DNA from: Clostridia bacterium
GTDB lineage: Bacteria > Bacillota_A > Clostridia > Christensenellales > Aristaeellaceae
Assembly (NCBI GenBank): GCA_017525805.1
Contig: JAFXSH010000007.1
Coordinates: forward strand, 1 to 30,528
Length of the DNA: 30,528 nt
Direction of reading: 5' to 3'
Shown: positions 23,460 through 30,528 of the stretch, piece by piece
How positions within the stretch are numbered: the stretch's first letter is position 1
Layout: every line of letters begins with the position of its first letter
Notes under the pieces: model-generated
What the model saw: only the letters and a program-made list of their open reading frames with translations
Databases searched by the model: none
Told to the model about the DNA's origin: nothing
Translations under genes and position numbers: made by a program

Positions 23460-24791
23460 ATGAACGAACAGGTATCCATGCTGCAAGGGGAGCAGTTCCA
23501 GCCCCTGGCGGCGCGGCTTAGGCCGGAAACGCTGGATGAAATCATCGGGCAAAAGCATTTATTGGGGCCGGGGAAGGTGCTGCGCCGCATCGTGGAGGGG
23601 GATCAGGTATCCTCCATGATCTTCTGGGGGCCGCCGGGGGTGGGCAAAACCACCCTGGCCCACGTGATCGCCAACCAGACCAGGGCCTCCTTTATCAATT
23701 TTTCCGCCGTCACCAGCGGCATCAAGGAGATCCGCGAGGTGATGCAGCGGGCGGACAAAAACCTGGTGTACGGGGAGCGCACCATCGTGTTCGTGGACGA
23801 AATCCACCGCTTCAACAAAGCCCAGCAGGACGCTTTTCTGCCTTTCGTGGAAAAGGGCAGCATCATCCTGATCGGGGCCACCACGGAAAACCCCTCCTTC
23901 GAGGTCAACGGCGCTTTGCTCTCCCGATGCCGGGTGTTCGTGCTGAAAGCGCTGACGGAGGAGGAAATCGCCCAGCTTTTACGCCGTGCTTTAGACAGCC
24001 CGAAAGGTTTCGGGCGGCAGCGGGTGAACATGGCGGACGAAACCCTGTCCATGATCGCCCGCTTCGCCAACGGCGACGCCAGGGCCGCCCTGTCCACCTT
24101 AGAAATGGCGGTGCTCAACGGGCAGATGGAAAACGGGGCCACCACCGTGACCCCGGAAATCGTGGAGCAGTGCACCCAGCGCAAATCCCTGCTGTACGAT
24201 AAAAACGGCGAAGAACACTATAATCTGATTTCCGCCCTGCATAAATCCATGCGCAATTCCGACCCGGACGCGGCGGTGTACTGGCTGGCCCGGATGTTAG
24301 AAGCTGGGGAGGACCCGCTATACGTGGCCCGGCGGGTGATCCGCTTCGCCAGCGAGGACGTGGGCCTGGCTGATCCCCGTGCCTTAGAGCTGGCGGTGGC
24401 CGCCTATCAGGCGTGCCACATGATCGGCATGCCGGAATGCAGCGTGCATCTGACCCAGGCCGTGGTATACCTTTCTTTGGCTCCCAAATCCAACGCCCTG
24501 TACGTAGCCTACGAAACCGCCAAGCAGGACGCCCTGGCCCAGCTGGCCGAACCGGTGCCCCTGCACATCCGCAACGGGGTCACGTCCCTCATGCAGCAAT
24601 TGGGCTACGGCAAGGGCTACCAGTACGCCCACGACACGGCGGAAAAACTCACCGACATGCGCTGCCTGCCCGATTCCCTGCTGGGGAAGGAATATTACCT
24701 GCCCACCGATCAGGGCCTGGAATACAAATTCAAGGAACGGTTGGAACAGATCAAAAAGTGGAAAGGGGAACGGGAAAACGCCGGGGAGTAA
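23460..24791 (+). CDS. rarA: Replication-associated recombination protein A (RarA/MgsA AAA+ ATPase)
   Basis: A clamp-loader-like ATPase of 443 residues that acts at stalled replication forks. Walker A is GPPGVGKTT (57-65), Walker B is IVFVDE (109-114) followed by IHRFNKAQQDAFLP, and the sensor 1 region is IILIGATTENPSFEVN. The C-terminal half carries the tetramerisation part (RKSLLYDKNGEEHYNLISAL and VRIxFASEDVGLADP-type stretch) and ends normally (YLPTDQGLEYKFKERLEQIK). The start at 23460 has a GGGGGC site and begins with the family's PLAARLRPETLDEIIGQ region; the frame open to 23160 is antisense to the neighbouring signal peptide. It is a single-gene unit. Confidence 0.95.
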   Translation: MNEQVSMLQGEQFQPLAARLRPETLDEIIGQKHLLGPGKVLRRIVEGDQVSSMIFWGPPGVGKTTLAHVIANQTRASFINFSAVTSGIKEIREVMQRADKNLVYGERTIVFVDEIHRFNKAQQDAFLPFVEKGSIILIGATTENPSFEVNGALLSRCRVFVLKALTEEEIAQLLRRALDSPKGFGRQRVNMADETLSMIARFANGDARAALSTLEMAVLNGQMENGATTVTPEIVEQCTQRKSLLYDKNGEEHYNLISALHKSMRNSDPDAAVYWLARMLEAGEDPLYVARRVIRFASEDVGLADPRALELAVAAYQACHMIGMPECSVHLTQAVVYLSLAPKSNALYVAYETAKQDALAQLAEPVPLHIRNGVTSLMQQLGYGKGYQYAHDTAEKLTDMRCLPDSLLGKEYYLPTDQGLEYKFKERLEQIKKWKGERENAGE

Positions 24792-24817
24792 TATTTATTG
24801 CGCGCCACACGTTCCAT

Positions 24818-25027
24818 TCACGCGCCGGGAGCCAGCGGGATGCTGACCCGGCGCGTTTTCGGTGTTATCAAGATTCCATCGTCCCCGCTGCCGACCTTGC
24901 CGATGAAACGGTAGGAGATGCCGGGCCGCATCACGGTTTCGCCGTCAATGACTTCCTTCTCATGCACGACTACTTTCCCGATCAGCGTGTGCAGGAGTTC
25001 TTCTGTCAGTTCTGTGATGTCGGTATA
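24818..25027 (-). pseudogene. Decayed C-terminus of a large serine recombinase (mobile-element remnant)
   Basis: Read leftward from 25027, the frame gives YTDITELTEELLHTLIGKVV, then VHEKEVIDGETVMRPGISYR, FIGKVGSGDDGILITPKTRR and VSIPLAPGA, ending at TGA (24820-24818). This is the C-terminal DUF4368-type end of the large serine recombinases carried by clostridial conjugative transposons. Upstream of the Tyr codon at 25027 the similarity stops, so the catalytic domain and most of the protein are missing. The surviving 69 codons have no internal stop, which points to recent loss. It lies between rarA and the signalling cluster, at the point where base use changes. Confidence 0.8.
24820..24860 (+). 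terminator. Possible terminator of rarA inside the recombinase remnant
   Basis: ACGCGCCGGG (24820-24829) is perfectly complementary to 24847-24856, an inner CAGC/GCTG pairing extends the stem, and TTTTC follows. It starts 28 bases after the rarA stop. The same bases code for the end of the recombinase remnant, so the palindrome may have come with the mobile element. Confidence 0.5.
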
Positions 25028-25044
25028 AAGGACGCGGCGAAAGC

Positions 25045-25173
25045 ATGTCGGATGATCCGCGGTACGACCCTGTGAGGATTATGGAAACTGTATTCGATGA
25101 CCTGGCAAATTTCAAAGGCAGTCCTTCCGAAAAAGCCGTCATGATTTTCTGTACAGCTCCGTTGGTTCGATAG
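25045..25173 (+). CDS. Small open frame of 42 codons, possibly a gene fragment
   Basis: MSDDPRYDPVRIMETVFDDL continues to NFKGSPSEKAVMIFCTAPLV and stops at 25171-25173. The composition looks protein-like, but there is no ribosome binding site, and it lies between a recombinase remnant and the 3' end of the convergent kinase gene. It may be a scrap of the lost mobile element. I do not recognise it. Confidence 0.3.
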   Translation: MSDDPRYDPVRIMETVFDDLANFKGSPSEKAVMIFCTAPLVR

Positions 25174-25174
25174 G

Positions 25175-26440
25175 TTATTTCGCATTCTTGAGCGGCACCC
25201 GAATCGTGACTTTGGTCCCGCCCATTTCACGCGATGTGATTTCCAGGGTGCCGCCGCACATCATTTTCAGGCGCTCTCGGATATTCGCCAGCGCAATATG
25301 CGGCTCGCGGTCATCAACTGGCACAAAGCCGGGGCCGGTATCCTCTACGATGATTTCGCTGTGGGTTTTTGTCTCCCGGGTCAATATGGAGAGATAAAGC
25401 GGCTCCAGGTCGGGGCTGACGCCATGCACGATGGCGTTTTCCACAATAGGCTGCAGGGTCAGCGGGGGAACGCGGAACGATGTCCAGGGCGTATCCAATT
25501 CTATATACAGCTTATCCTCGTGCCGCACCTTTTCCACCGCGAGATATGCCCGCGTGTGTTCCAGCTCCTCCGCGAAGGGGATCGTGTCCTCCTTGGCGAT
25601 GGCGGTAAAGTTGTCCCGAAGATACGTGGTGAAATCCAGGGTGACCTGCCGCGCCTTTTCGGCGTCCAGGGCGATCAGGTAGTAGATGCTCATCATGGTG
25701 TTGCAGATAAAATGCGGGCGCATCTGGAGCACATTGATGCTGGCGCGCTGCCTGGCGTTTTCCTCGGCCTGCCGAATCGAATGTTCCACCTGATCGTACA
25801 GGAAAAAGACGAACATGAAAAGCACAGCCAACGCTGTGCCGAATACGATCAGCAGCAGGCCGAAGAAAAACATCTGTATCAGCATGCAGACCAGCGGCAC
25901 CACAAAGTAAATGAGAAAAGCGGCCCGCTGCCGGTGCGTAAGCGCGGAACGGAAGCGCCACAGGCCAATCAGATTCGCTACCATCAGCAGAACGGGCGGG
26001 ATCAGGAGCAGCGGATACCACGGTCCGCGGTGATAGACGTTGTCCGGCGTGAAATAGTATATCCAGGTGGTAAACTGCGTGACAACCAGCAGCGCAAAGT
26101 ACACCGCCCACAGGATGGCAACCACCGCGAACAGCGGGCTGTGCCGCCAGTCCTTCCCGGCGCAGCGATGCAGATATACTGTGATGGCCGGGATCAGAAG
26201 GGACGAGAACAGGGAATTTGAAAACAGTGAGATCTGTGATAGGACCGCCGTATCGGCAAGCTCGTTGATCACAGCCGAAGATGTATATCCTACCAGTAAA
26301 AGGAAAAAGACCAGAAAAGAAGTGCGGCCCTCCCGAACCGTCTTGCGAAGAAAAATCACCAGAATCAAGCCCAGCACGGAGATGATAAACGCGCTGATCA
26401 CGATGACAAAATTGGCAAAGCTTATACCGTTCATCATCAT
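25175..26440 (-). CDS. LytS-type sensor histidine kinase
   Basis: A membrane histidine kinase of 421 residues. The N-terminal part has about seven hydrophobic helices up to residue 215 (for example FVIVISAFIISVLGLILVIF and LLIVFGTALAVLFMFVFFLY), resembling 7TM-type sensor modules. A short coiled coil leads to the His_kinase domain with His243 in LQMRPHFICNTMMSIYYL; the usual PHFLFN is PHFICN here. The ATPase domain shows LQPIVENAIVHG and VEDTGPGF with RERLKMMCGG. The ATG at 26440 overlaps the stop of the preceding regulator gene (ATGA) and has AAGGGG upstream, so kinase and regulator are translationally coupled. The partner regulator is of XRE-receiver type, not the LytTR type usual for this kinase class. 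Confidence 0.9.
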   Translation of the reverse strand: MMMNGISFANFVIVISAFIISVLGLILVIFLRKTVREGRTSFLVFFLLLVGYTSSAVINELADTAVLSQISLFSNSLFSSLLIPAITVYLHRCAGKDWRHSPLFAVVAILWAVYFALLVVTQFTTWIYYFTPDNVYHRGPWYPLLLIPPVLLMVANLIGLWRFRSALTHRQRAAFLIYFVVPLVCMLIQMFFFGLLLIVFGTALAVLFMFVFFLYDQVEHSIRQAEENARQRASINVLQMRPHFICNTMMSIYYLIALDAEKARQVTLDFTTYLRDNFTAIAKEDTIPFAEELEHTRAYLAVEKVRHEDKLYIELDTPWTSFRVPPLTLQPIVENAIVHGVSPDLEPLYLSILTRETKTHSEIIVEDTGPGFVPVDDREPHIALANIRERLKMMCGGTLEITSREMGGTKVTIRVPLKNAK

Positions 26441-27030
26441 ACGCCGCCCCTTCTCATCGGATATCGCAGCTCTGCCAGGACTCTCCGCACCGCATCCGCA
26501 GTGATGGGCTTGAGCAGATAGCCGCACGCGCCGGTAGCCCAGGCGTCAAAGGAATACTCCCGGTACGCCGTGAGATAGACGACATTGGTATGGGGATTGA
26601 CTGCCAAAAGCTCCCGGCAGACGTTCAAGCCGCTGACCCGCCCCATCTTGATATCCAGGAACGCGAGCGAAACGGGGTTGGCCTTCGCGTACGCCACGGC
26701 TTCGGCCGGTATCGTAAAAGCGGCGATTTCCGCGTCAGGAATGGCTTTTTCCAGGATGGGGACGCTGCCCCGCAAAATGATGTTCTCGTCGTCTACTATC
26801 ATGACGACAGGCCGGGCGGCAGACTTCTCCGAAGCGTGCAGGAGCTCGGCGATATTCACGCCTAAACAGTCGGAGAGCAGAGCGATCATGACTGCGTCGG
26901 GTACGCGGTCGCCCGTCTCCCATTTCGTAACGGTGGATCGATCGACGTGCAGCGCGTCGGCAAGCCGCTGTTGTGAATAGCCCTTCTCTATCCTCAATCG
27001 CCGCAGCGCTTCTGAAAAAGGTAGAATCAT
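26437..27030 (-). CDS. XRE helix-turn-helix domain fused to a response-regulator receiver
   Basis: A 197-residue fusion with reversed order compared with normal response regulators. Residues 5-60 are an XRE DNA-binding domain (LRRLRIEKGYSQQRLADALH, VDRSTVTKWETGDRVPD). Residues 74-190 are a receiver domain with the acidic pair Asp80-Asp81, phosphoacceptor Asp126 (LAFLDIKMG), Thr154 and Lys174 (YLLKPI), all intact. GGGGAG 9 bases before the ATG at 27030 and the start of the XRE fold set this start; the frame open to 27120 crosses the promoter. It is coupled to the LytS-type kinase that follows. Phosphorylation presumably alters XRE dimerisation, a mechanism that is inferred. Confidence 0.9.
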   Translation of the reverse strand: MILPFSEALRRLRIEKGYSQQRLADALHVDRSTVTKWETGDRVPDAVMIALLSDCLGVNIAELLHASEKSAARPVVMIVDDENIILRGSVPILEKAIPDAEIAAFTIPAEAVAYAKANPVSLAFLDIKMGRVSGLNVCRELLAVNPHTNVVYLTAYREYSFDAWATGACGYLLKPITADAVRRVLAELRYPMRRGGV

Positions 27031-27063
27031 GTACCAATACTCCCCATGATATATTCTGTAAAC

Positions 27064-27092
27064 ATCATACCCATTATCAGGCAAAATCGCAA
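27064..27092 (-). promoter_or_regulatory. Promoter of the XRE-receiver/kinase operon
   Basis: On the minus strand, TTGCGA (27092-27087) and TATGAT (27069-27064) with 17-base spacing, 33 bases before the ATG at 27030. Confidence 0.6.
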
Positions 27093-27134
27093 GATCTATG
27101 GTCTTTTTTTTATGTGGCATTCCGCCACGTCCCC

Positions 27135-27164
27135 TTGATGTCTTTGTCAGGTTTTCACTATAAT
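27135..27164 (+). promoter_or_regulatory. Promoter of the receiver-GGDEF gene, with structured leader
   Basis: TTGATG (27135-27140) and TATAAT (27159-27164) are 18 bases apart, 42 bases from the divergent promoter. The 100-base leader can fold: CGGTTT/AAGCCG (27189-27194 with 27199-27204) inside GCAGT/ACTGC (27174-27178 with 27208-27212). It does not match a cyclic di-GMP riboswitch. Confidence 0.65.
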
Positions 27165-27270
27165 ATAAAAGAAGCAGTATGTCCTAAGCGGTTTTTATAA
27201 GCCGGAGACTGCTGCCATTCCTTGTACAAAGTAAGCGGAGAAAGCAATCTTGTACGAGAGGAGGATGATT

Positions 27271-28656
27271 GTGGCAGACTGGATTATCATTGTAGATGAC
27301 AACGCGGCAGATTTGCAAATGGCCGAAAGCGCGCTTAAGAACATCGGTATAAGTACCACCGTACTGAAGACGGGCCGGGAATTGCTTGATTATCTCCAGC
27401 AGAGCACCTCTGTTCCTGATCTGCTGTTGATCAATATTTTCATGCGGGATATGGATGGCTTTGAAACCCTGAAGGCCGTGCGCCATCTGAAAGACGGCAG
27501 AGCCGATATCCCCGTCATTTTCTTATCGACCGATGAAAAGCAAGCGTCAGAAACCAACGGATTGCGGCTGGGGGCTATCGATTATATCCACAAGCCCATC
27601 AATCCCGACATATTGACACGCAGGGTTCAAAACGCCCTCCAAACGCAGAAAAAACTGGTGCAGCTTGAAAAAAACGCCATGATCGACCGGATGACAGGTT
27701 TTCTGAACAAGGGTACCGTCGAAGAACGCATGGAAGCCATTTGTCAGGTGGAGACGGGATTTCTGTGCGTTTTGGATCTTGATTCTTTCAAGCTCTTCAA
27801 CGATATATACGGACACGACATTGGCGATCGGGTCATCGTCATGTTCTCAGACCTGTTGAAAAACAATATGCGCAGCGAGGACATATGCGGCCGAATCGGC
27901 GGAGACGAATTTTTGCTGTTCGCGAAAAACATGCGGACAGAGAACGAACTGCGGCATTTTACCGAGCGAATCAATCGGGATTACCTCAAAATGATGAATC
28001 AGCTTTTTGAGGACAGCCTTAAATTCCCCACCGGCGTCTCCATCGGCGCTGCCGCGGTACCCGTTCACGGGCGGACATACCGAGAGCTGTTTCATCTGGC
28101 GGATCAGGCGCTGGGCATCGTGAAACAGACCGGAAAAGGCGGATGCGCCCTGAGCGGCAGCCCGCAGGTCGATACGCCTGATCCTTCCGATAAGCTGAAT
28201 CTTGAAACCATCACCAAGATTCTTGAAGAAAGATGCATATCCCCAAACGCCATGTGGATGGGCAGAGAAGCCTTCATCAACATCTACCGGTATATGATGC
28301 GCTATATGGAGCGATACAAAGGCGTCGCCTATCGGGTTTTGTTCACCGTAACGCCTTGCGAGCGTATGATCGACAGCGAACAGCACATCATGATCACAAA
28401 GGAATTCAGGCGGTTGATACAAAAATCGCTGAGGAACAGTGACGTCATGGTCGAGGTCAGCAACACCCAAATCTTCCTTTTGCTGCCGGAAACACACAAA
28501 ACGGGAGTCCAGGTCGTCATCGACCGGCTGATAAACAATTGGAACCTTTCGCAATACCATAACAAGGCGACGATAAGCTGGGAAGCGGGTCCGGTTCATT
28601 TGGCAGGTCATGAATCATCCGAGTCTCAGAATGGTGCGCAAACGCACGATTCATAA
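27271..28656 (+). CDS. Receiver-GGDEF protein with altered phosphoacceptor and second degenerate GGDEF domain
   Basis: A 461-residue cytoplasmic signalling protein. Residues 3-125 form a receiver domain with Asp9-Asp10 and the Lys of YIHKPI, but the phosphoacceptor position is Asn55 (LLLINIFMRDMDG; AAT at 27433-27435). Residues 140-300 form a GGDEF domain with GGDEF at 210-214, a canonical DLDSFKLFNDIYGHDIGD, and an inhibitory RxxD (RSED) five residues before it, so it should make cyclic di-GMP with product inhibition. Residues 305-440 look like a second cyclase fold: LRNSDVMVEVSNTQIFLLLPET, where SNTQI (397-401) replaces GGDEF. The GTG at 27271 has GAGGAGG 6 bases upstream; the TTG at 27250 does not. 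It is followed by the membrane GGDEF gene. Confidence 0.87.
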   Translation: MADWIIIVDDNAADLQMAESALKNIGISTTVLKTGRELLDYLQQSTSVPDLLLINIFMRDMDGFETLKAVRHLKDGRADIPVIFLSTDEKQASETNGLRLGAIDYIHKPINPDILTRRVQNALQTQKKLVQLEKNAMIDRMTGFLNKGTVEERMEAICQVETGFLCVLDLDSFKLFNDIYGHDIGDRVIVMFSDLLKNNMRSEDICGRIGGDEFLLFAKNMRTENELRHFTERINRDYLKMMNQLFEDSLKFPTGVSIGAAAVPVHGRTYRELFHLADQALGIVKQTGKGGCALSGSPQVDTPDPSDKLNLETITKILEERCISPNAMWMGREAFINIYRYMMRYMERYKGVAYRVLFTVTPCERMIDSEQHIMITKEFRRLIQKSLRNSDVMVEVSNTQIFLLLPETHKTGVQVVIDRLINNWNLSQYHNKATISWEAGPVHLAGHESSESQNGAQTHDS

Positions 28657-28706
28657 TCTTCCGAGACCAGCGTTTCCGCAAAGACAATTGAAAGAAGGAT
28701 CGTATC

Positions 28707-30344
28707 TTGCAATCGTTAAAGACAAAAATCACAGCGATGACCATCGGCGCGATCATCATCACCATGATCATTGCCGCCGCTTTCGGTGTTGTTGCGATTC
28801 GGCGGTTGGGAATGAGCGATGCGGAGCAGATGCTTCGGATGCTGTGCGAAGCCGGTGAAAAAAACCTGGATGATTTATTCGGGAATCTGGAGCAGAATGT
28901 TCTGATCGTCTCTTCCTATGTGGAATCCGATTTGGACGGAGTCAGCGATGAAGAACTTCAGAAGCACCTTGACCGCGTCAGCGACGTTTTCAAAAGGATC
29001 CTGGTGAAAGCAAACGGCATTGTGACTTACTATTATCGTATAGACCCTGCCGTTTCATCTTCCGCTAAAGGCTTTTGGTTCGTCAATGTCGACGGGGAAG
29101 GCTTTACGCCGCATGAGGTGACGGATATTACCCAATACAATACAGAGGACACTTCGCGGCTCGTCTGGTTCACGGTACCCAAGGCGACCGGACAACCCGT
29201 ATGGCTCAAGCCGTATATCACGGACAATCTGGATGTGCGCGTGATTTCTTATAATGTTCCGGTTTATTTCGGCGAACAATTCGTGGGCGTGATCGGGATC
29301 GAGCTGGATTATTCCGCCATGGCGGCTCAGGTCAATAACATCTCCTTGTATGAAAGCGGGTACGCCTTCATAACGGACGCGGATGGCGTAATCGTTTATC
29401 ATCCGCATATGAGTATCCCGGAACTGGAAGCCAAGGAAAAAGCCCCGGATGGAATCGTCAGTTCAGATTCCATCGTCCGTTACAATTATAAGGGCACGGA
29501 AAAACTGGCTTTCCGGCTGCCTCTGATCAATGGGGACCTGCTGACGGTTTCCGCTCCGCTGTCGGAGATCAATGCCAGCTGGCACAAGTGGATCGCCGTG
29601 ATCGTTATCGCGTTTCTCGCCCTGCTGCTTGTGTTCATCCTCCTCATCAGGAGGTTTTCCGAACGGATCACAAAGCCCCTCCAAAAGCTCACGGAGGCTG
29701 CGGAGCAGATCGATGAAGGCAACTACGACTGCACGCTTGACTATGAAGGAAAGGACGAGATCGGCGCTCTAACAAACACCTTTCGCCGCGTGACGGAGAA
29801 CCTGAAAAAAAACATTTCGCGCCTCAACGATCTCGCCTTTGCCGATGCGCTGACCTCCCTGCACAACAGGGGCGCGTTCGATATTATGGTCAGAGATATG
29901 CAGATGCAGATCGACCAGCCTGAAGGTCCGCCGGCATTCGCTGTGTGCATGTTTGATTGCAATAACCTCAAGCAGATCAATGACGAGTATGGGCATGACA
30001 AGGGAGATATTTATCTGAAAGAGACCGCCCGGATCATATGTGATGTATTTGAACACAGCCCTGTATTCCGCATCGGCGGGGATGAATTTATCGCTATACT
30101 TCAGAACCGTGACTATGAAAACCGTGAGGCGCTTCTGCGTCTTTTCGATGAAAAGTGTTCCGAAAAGCGTGAAACGGAAATGGACCCATGGAAAAAGGTG
30201 AACATTTCCCGTGGCTTGGCAGACTACGAGCCGCAGGAGGACAAATTGATTGACGATGTGGTACGCCATGCGGACAGAGCTATGTATGAAAACAAGCGGA
30301 GCATGAAACGTCGGCAGATAGAGGGAACGGAATCCGAGGCTTAG
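28707..30344 (+). CDS. Membrane sensor diguanylate cyclase (Cache-HAMP-GGDEF)
   Basis: A 545-residue sensor. One helix (about 8-31) is followed by an outside double-Cache-type ligand domain of about 260 residues (VPVYFGEQFVGVIGIELDYS and ESGYAFITDADGVIVYHPHM are typical), a second helix at about 292-315, a HAMP segment (RITKPLQKLTEAAEQIDEGN) and a GGDEF domain (about 375-535). GGDEF is intact at 457-461 with DCNNLKQINDEYGHDKGD before it. No RxxD inhibitory site lies at the expected place, unlike in the neighbouring cyclase. It starts with TTG at 28707 behind GAAGGA; no ATG is better placed. It is 50 bases after the receiver-GGDEF gene and probably co-transcribed. Confidence 0.9.
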   Translation: MQSLKTKITAMTIGAIIITMIIAAAFGVVAIRRLGMSDAEQMLRMLCEAGEKNLDDLFGNLEQNVLIVSSYVESDLDGVSDEELQKHLDRVSDVFKRILVKANGIVTYYYRIDPAVSSSAKGFWFVNVDGEGFTPHEVTDITQYNTEDTSRLVWFTVPKATGQPVWLKPYITDNLDVRVISYNVPVYFGEQFVGVIGIELDYSAMAAQVNNISLYESGYAFITDADGVIVYHPHMSIPELEAKEKAPDGIVSSDSIVRYNYKGTEKLAFRLPLINGDLLTVSAPLSEINASWHKWIAVIVIAFLALLLVFILLIRRFSERITKPLQKLTEAAEQIDEGNYDCTLDYEGKDEIGALTNTFRRVTENLKKNISRLNDLAFADALTSLHNRGAFDIMVRDMQMQIDQPEGPPAFAVCMFDCNNLKQINDEYGHDKGDIYLKETARIICDVFEHSPVFRIGGDEFIAILQNRDYENREALLRLFDEKCSEKRETEMDPWKKVNISRGLADYEPQEDKLIDDVVRHADRAMYENKRSMKRRQIEGTESEA

Positions 30345-30477
30345 TTTAATTCTTCCCCTATTACCTCAGCATTGCAGATTGCTTTTCGTCTTCCTCTCGA
30401 CAGCCAGATCATTTCTGAAAAATCAATGAAAAAAATATCTCAATCTCGGAAAATAAGTGAATATTACGCATTAACAG

Positions 30478-30520
30478 AAGTGGCTCAATCCCTTATTTCT
30501 CAACGGGTTGAGCCACTTTT
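30478..30520 (+). terminator. Strong terminator at the right edge
   Basis: AAGTGGCTCAATCC (30478-30491) pairs with GGGTTGAGCCACTT (30505-30518) with one G-U, followed by TTTT. The 133 bases between the cyclase stop (30344) and this hairpin hold no gene that I can see, so it may end the cyclase transcript or a short RNA. Confidence 0.75.
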
Positions 30521-30528
30521 GCTGTCAA

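Noticed and set aside
27165..27270. Possible cyclic di-GMP riboswitch in the leader of the receiver-GGDEF gene
   Set aside because: The leader can form small hairpins, but the conserved GEMM-type core and tetraloop receptor sequences are not present.
1..30528. CRISPR arrays, tRNA or rRNA genes, intact insertion sequences
   Set aside because: No regularly spaced identical repeats, no cloverleaf with conserved TTCGA arm, and no complete transposase frame were found by reading both strands.

Overview
The window looks like a chromosomal segment of a fairly GC-rich member of the Clostridia (Firmicutes/Bacillota). The evidence is the gene content: FloA/NfeD, TmcAL/YlbM, DUF1934/YwiB, BlaI with an M56 peptidase, an LplABC-type sugar ABC transporter, and two-subunit class I fumarase. 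Strong AGGAGG-type ribosome binding sites, TTGACA/TATAAT promoters and signal peptides of the MKK-LLALxLA-AFAEE type agree. Christensenellales or Oscillospirales-like gut bacteria are my best guess, but the exact taxon cannot be fixed from sequence alone. No tRNA, rRNA, CRISPR array or intact insertion sequence was seen.

Layout. 1-4625: a sugar uptake operon (solute-binding protein cut by the left edge, two permeases, AraC-type regulator). 4674-5159: a gene-free stretch packed with short perfect hairpins. 5160-8206: a PepE-like peptidase, divergent from a BlaI repressor/M56 metallopeptidase pair that has a textbook promoter and two operator-like dyads. 8303-9759: an ECF sigma factor and overlapping anti-sigma-like gene, leftward. 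10075-11739: a secreted 5'-nucleotidase-family enzyme. 11959-14197: an NfeD/FloA/small membrane protein operon. 14345-15106: a LytTR response regulator. 15208-16146: a lower-GC pair, a small XRE regulator and a divergent Cys-rich protein. 16160-17841: a metallo-beta-lactamase-fold protein, an unknown gene and a DUF1934 gene, leftward. 17961-21326: tmcAL, fumarase alpha, fumarase beta and a histidine phosphatase in one rightward run. 21413-23239: two exported proteins, leftward. 23460-24791: rarA.

24818-30528 differs in character. It opens with a decayed C-terminus of a large serine recombinase. This is followed by a signalling cluster whose base use looks less GC-rich than the rest: a LytS-type histidine kinase with an XRE-receiver fusion regulator (leftward), and, divergent from them, a receiver-GGDEF-degenerate GGDEF protein and a membrane sensor with a GGDEF domain (rightward). 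The cluster ends in a strong terminator at the right edge. It is the best candidate for an unusual system: a kinase with an HTH-first response regulator facing two diguanylate-cyclase-type proteins, one of which has Asn where the receiver phosphoacceptor Asp should be.

A second theme is dispersed intergenic palindromes. Three copies (8231-8289, 15121-15182, 19994-20061) share a flank and a hairpin plan, yet the stem bases differ between copies while pairing is kept. Another repeat type, with stuttered GAGTTGAG/GTGGAGTT arms, occurs at 13488-13613 and 16845-16933.
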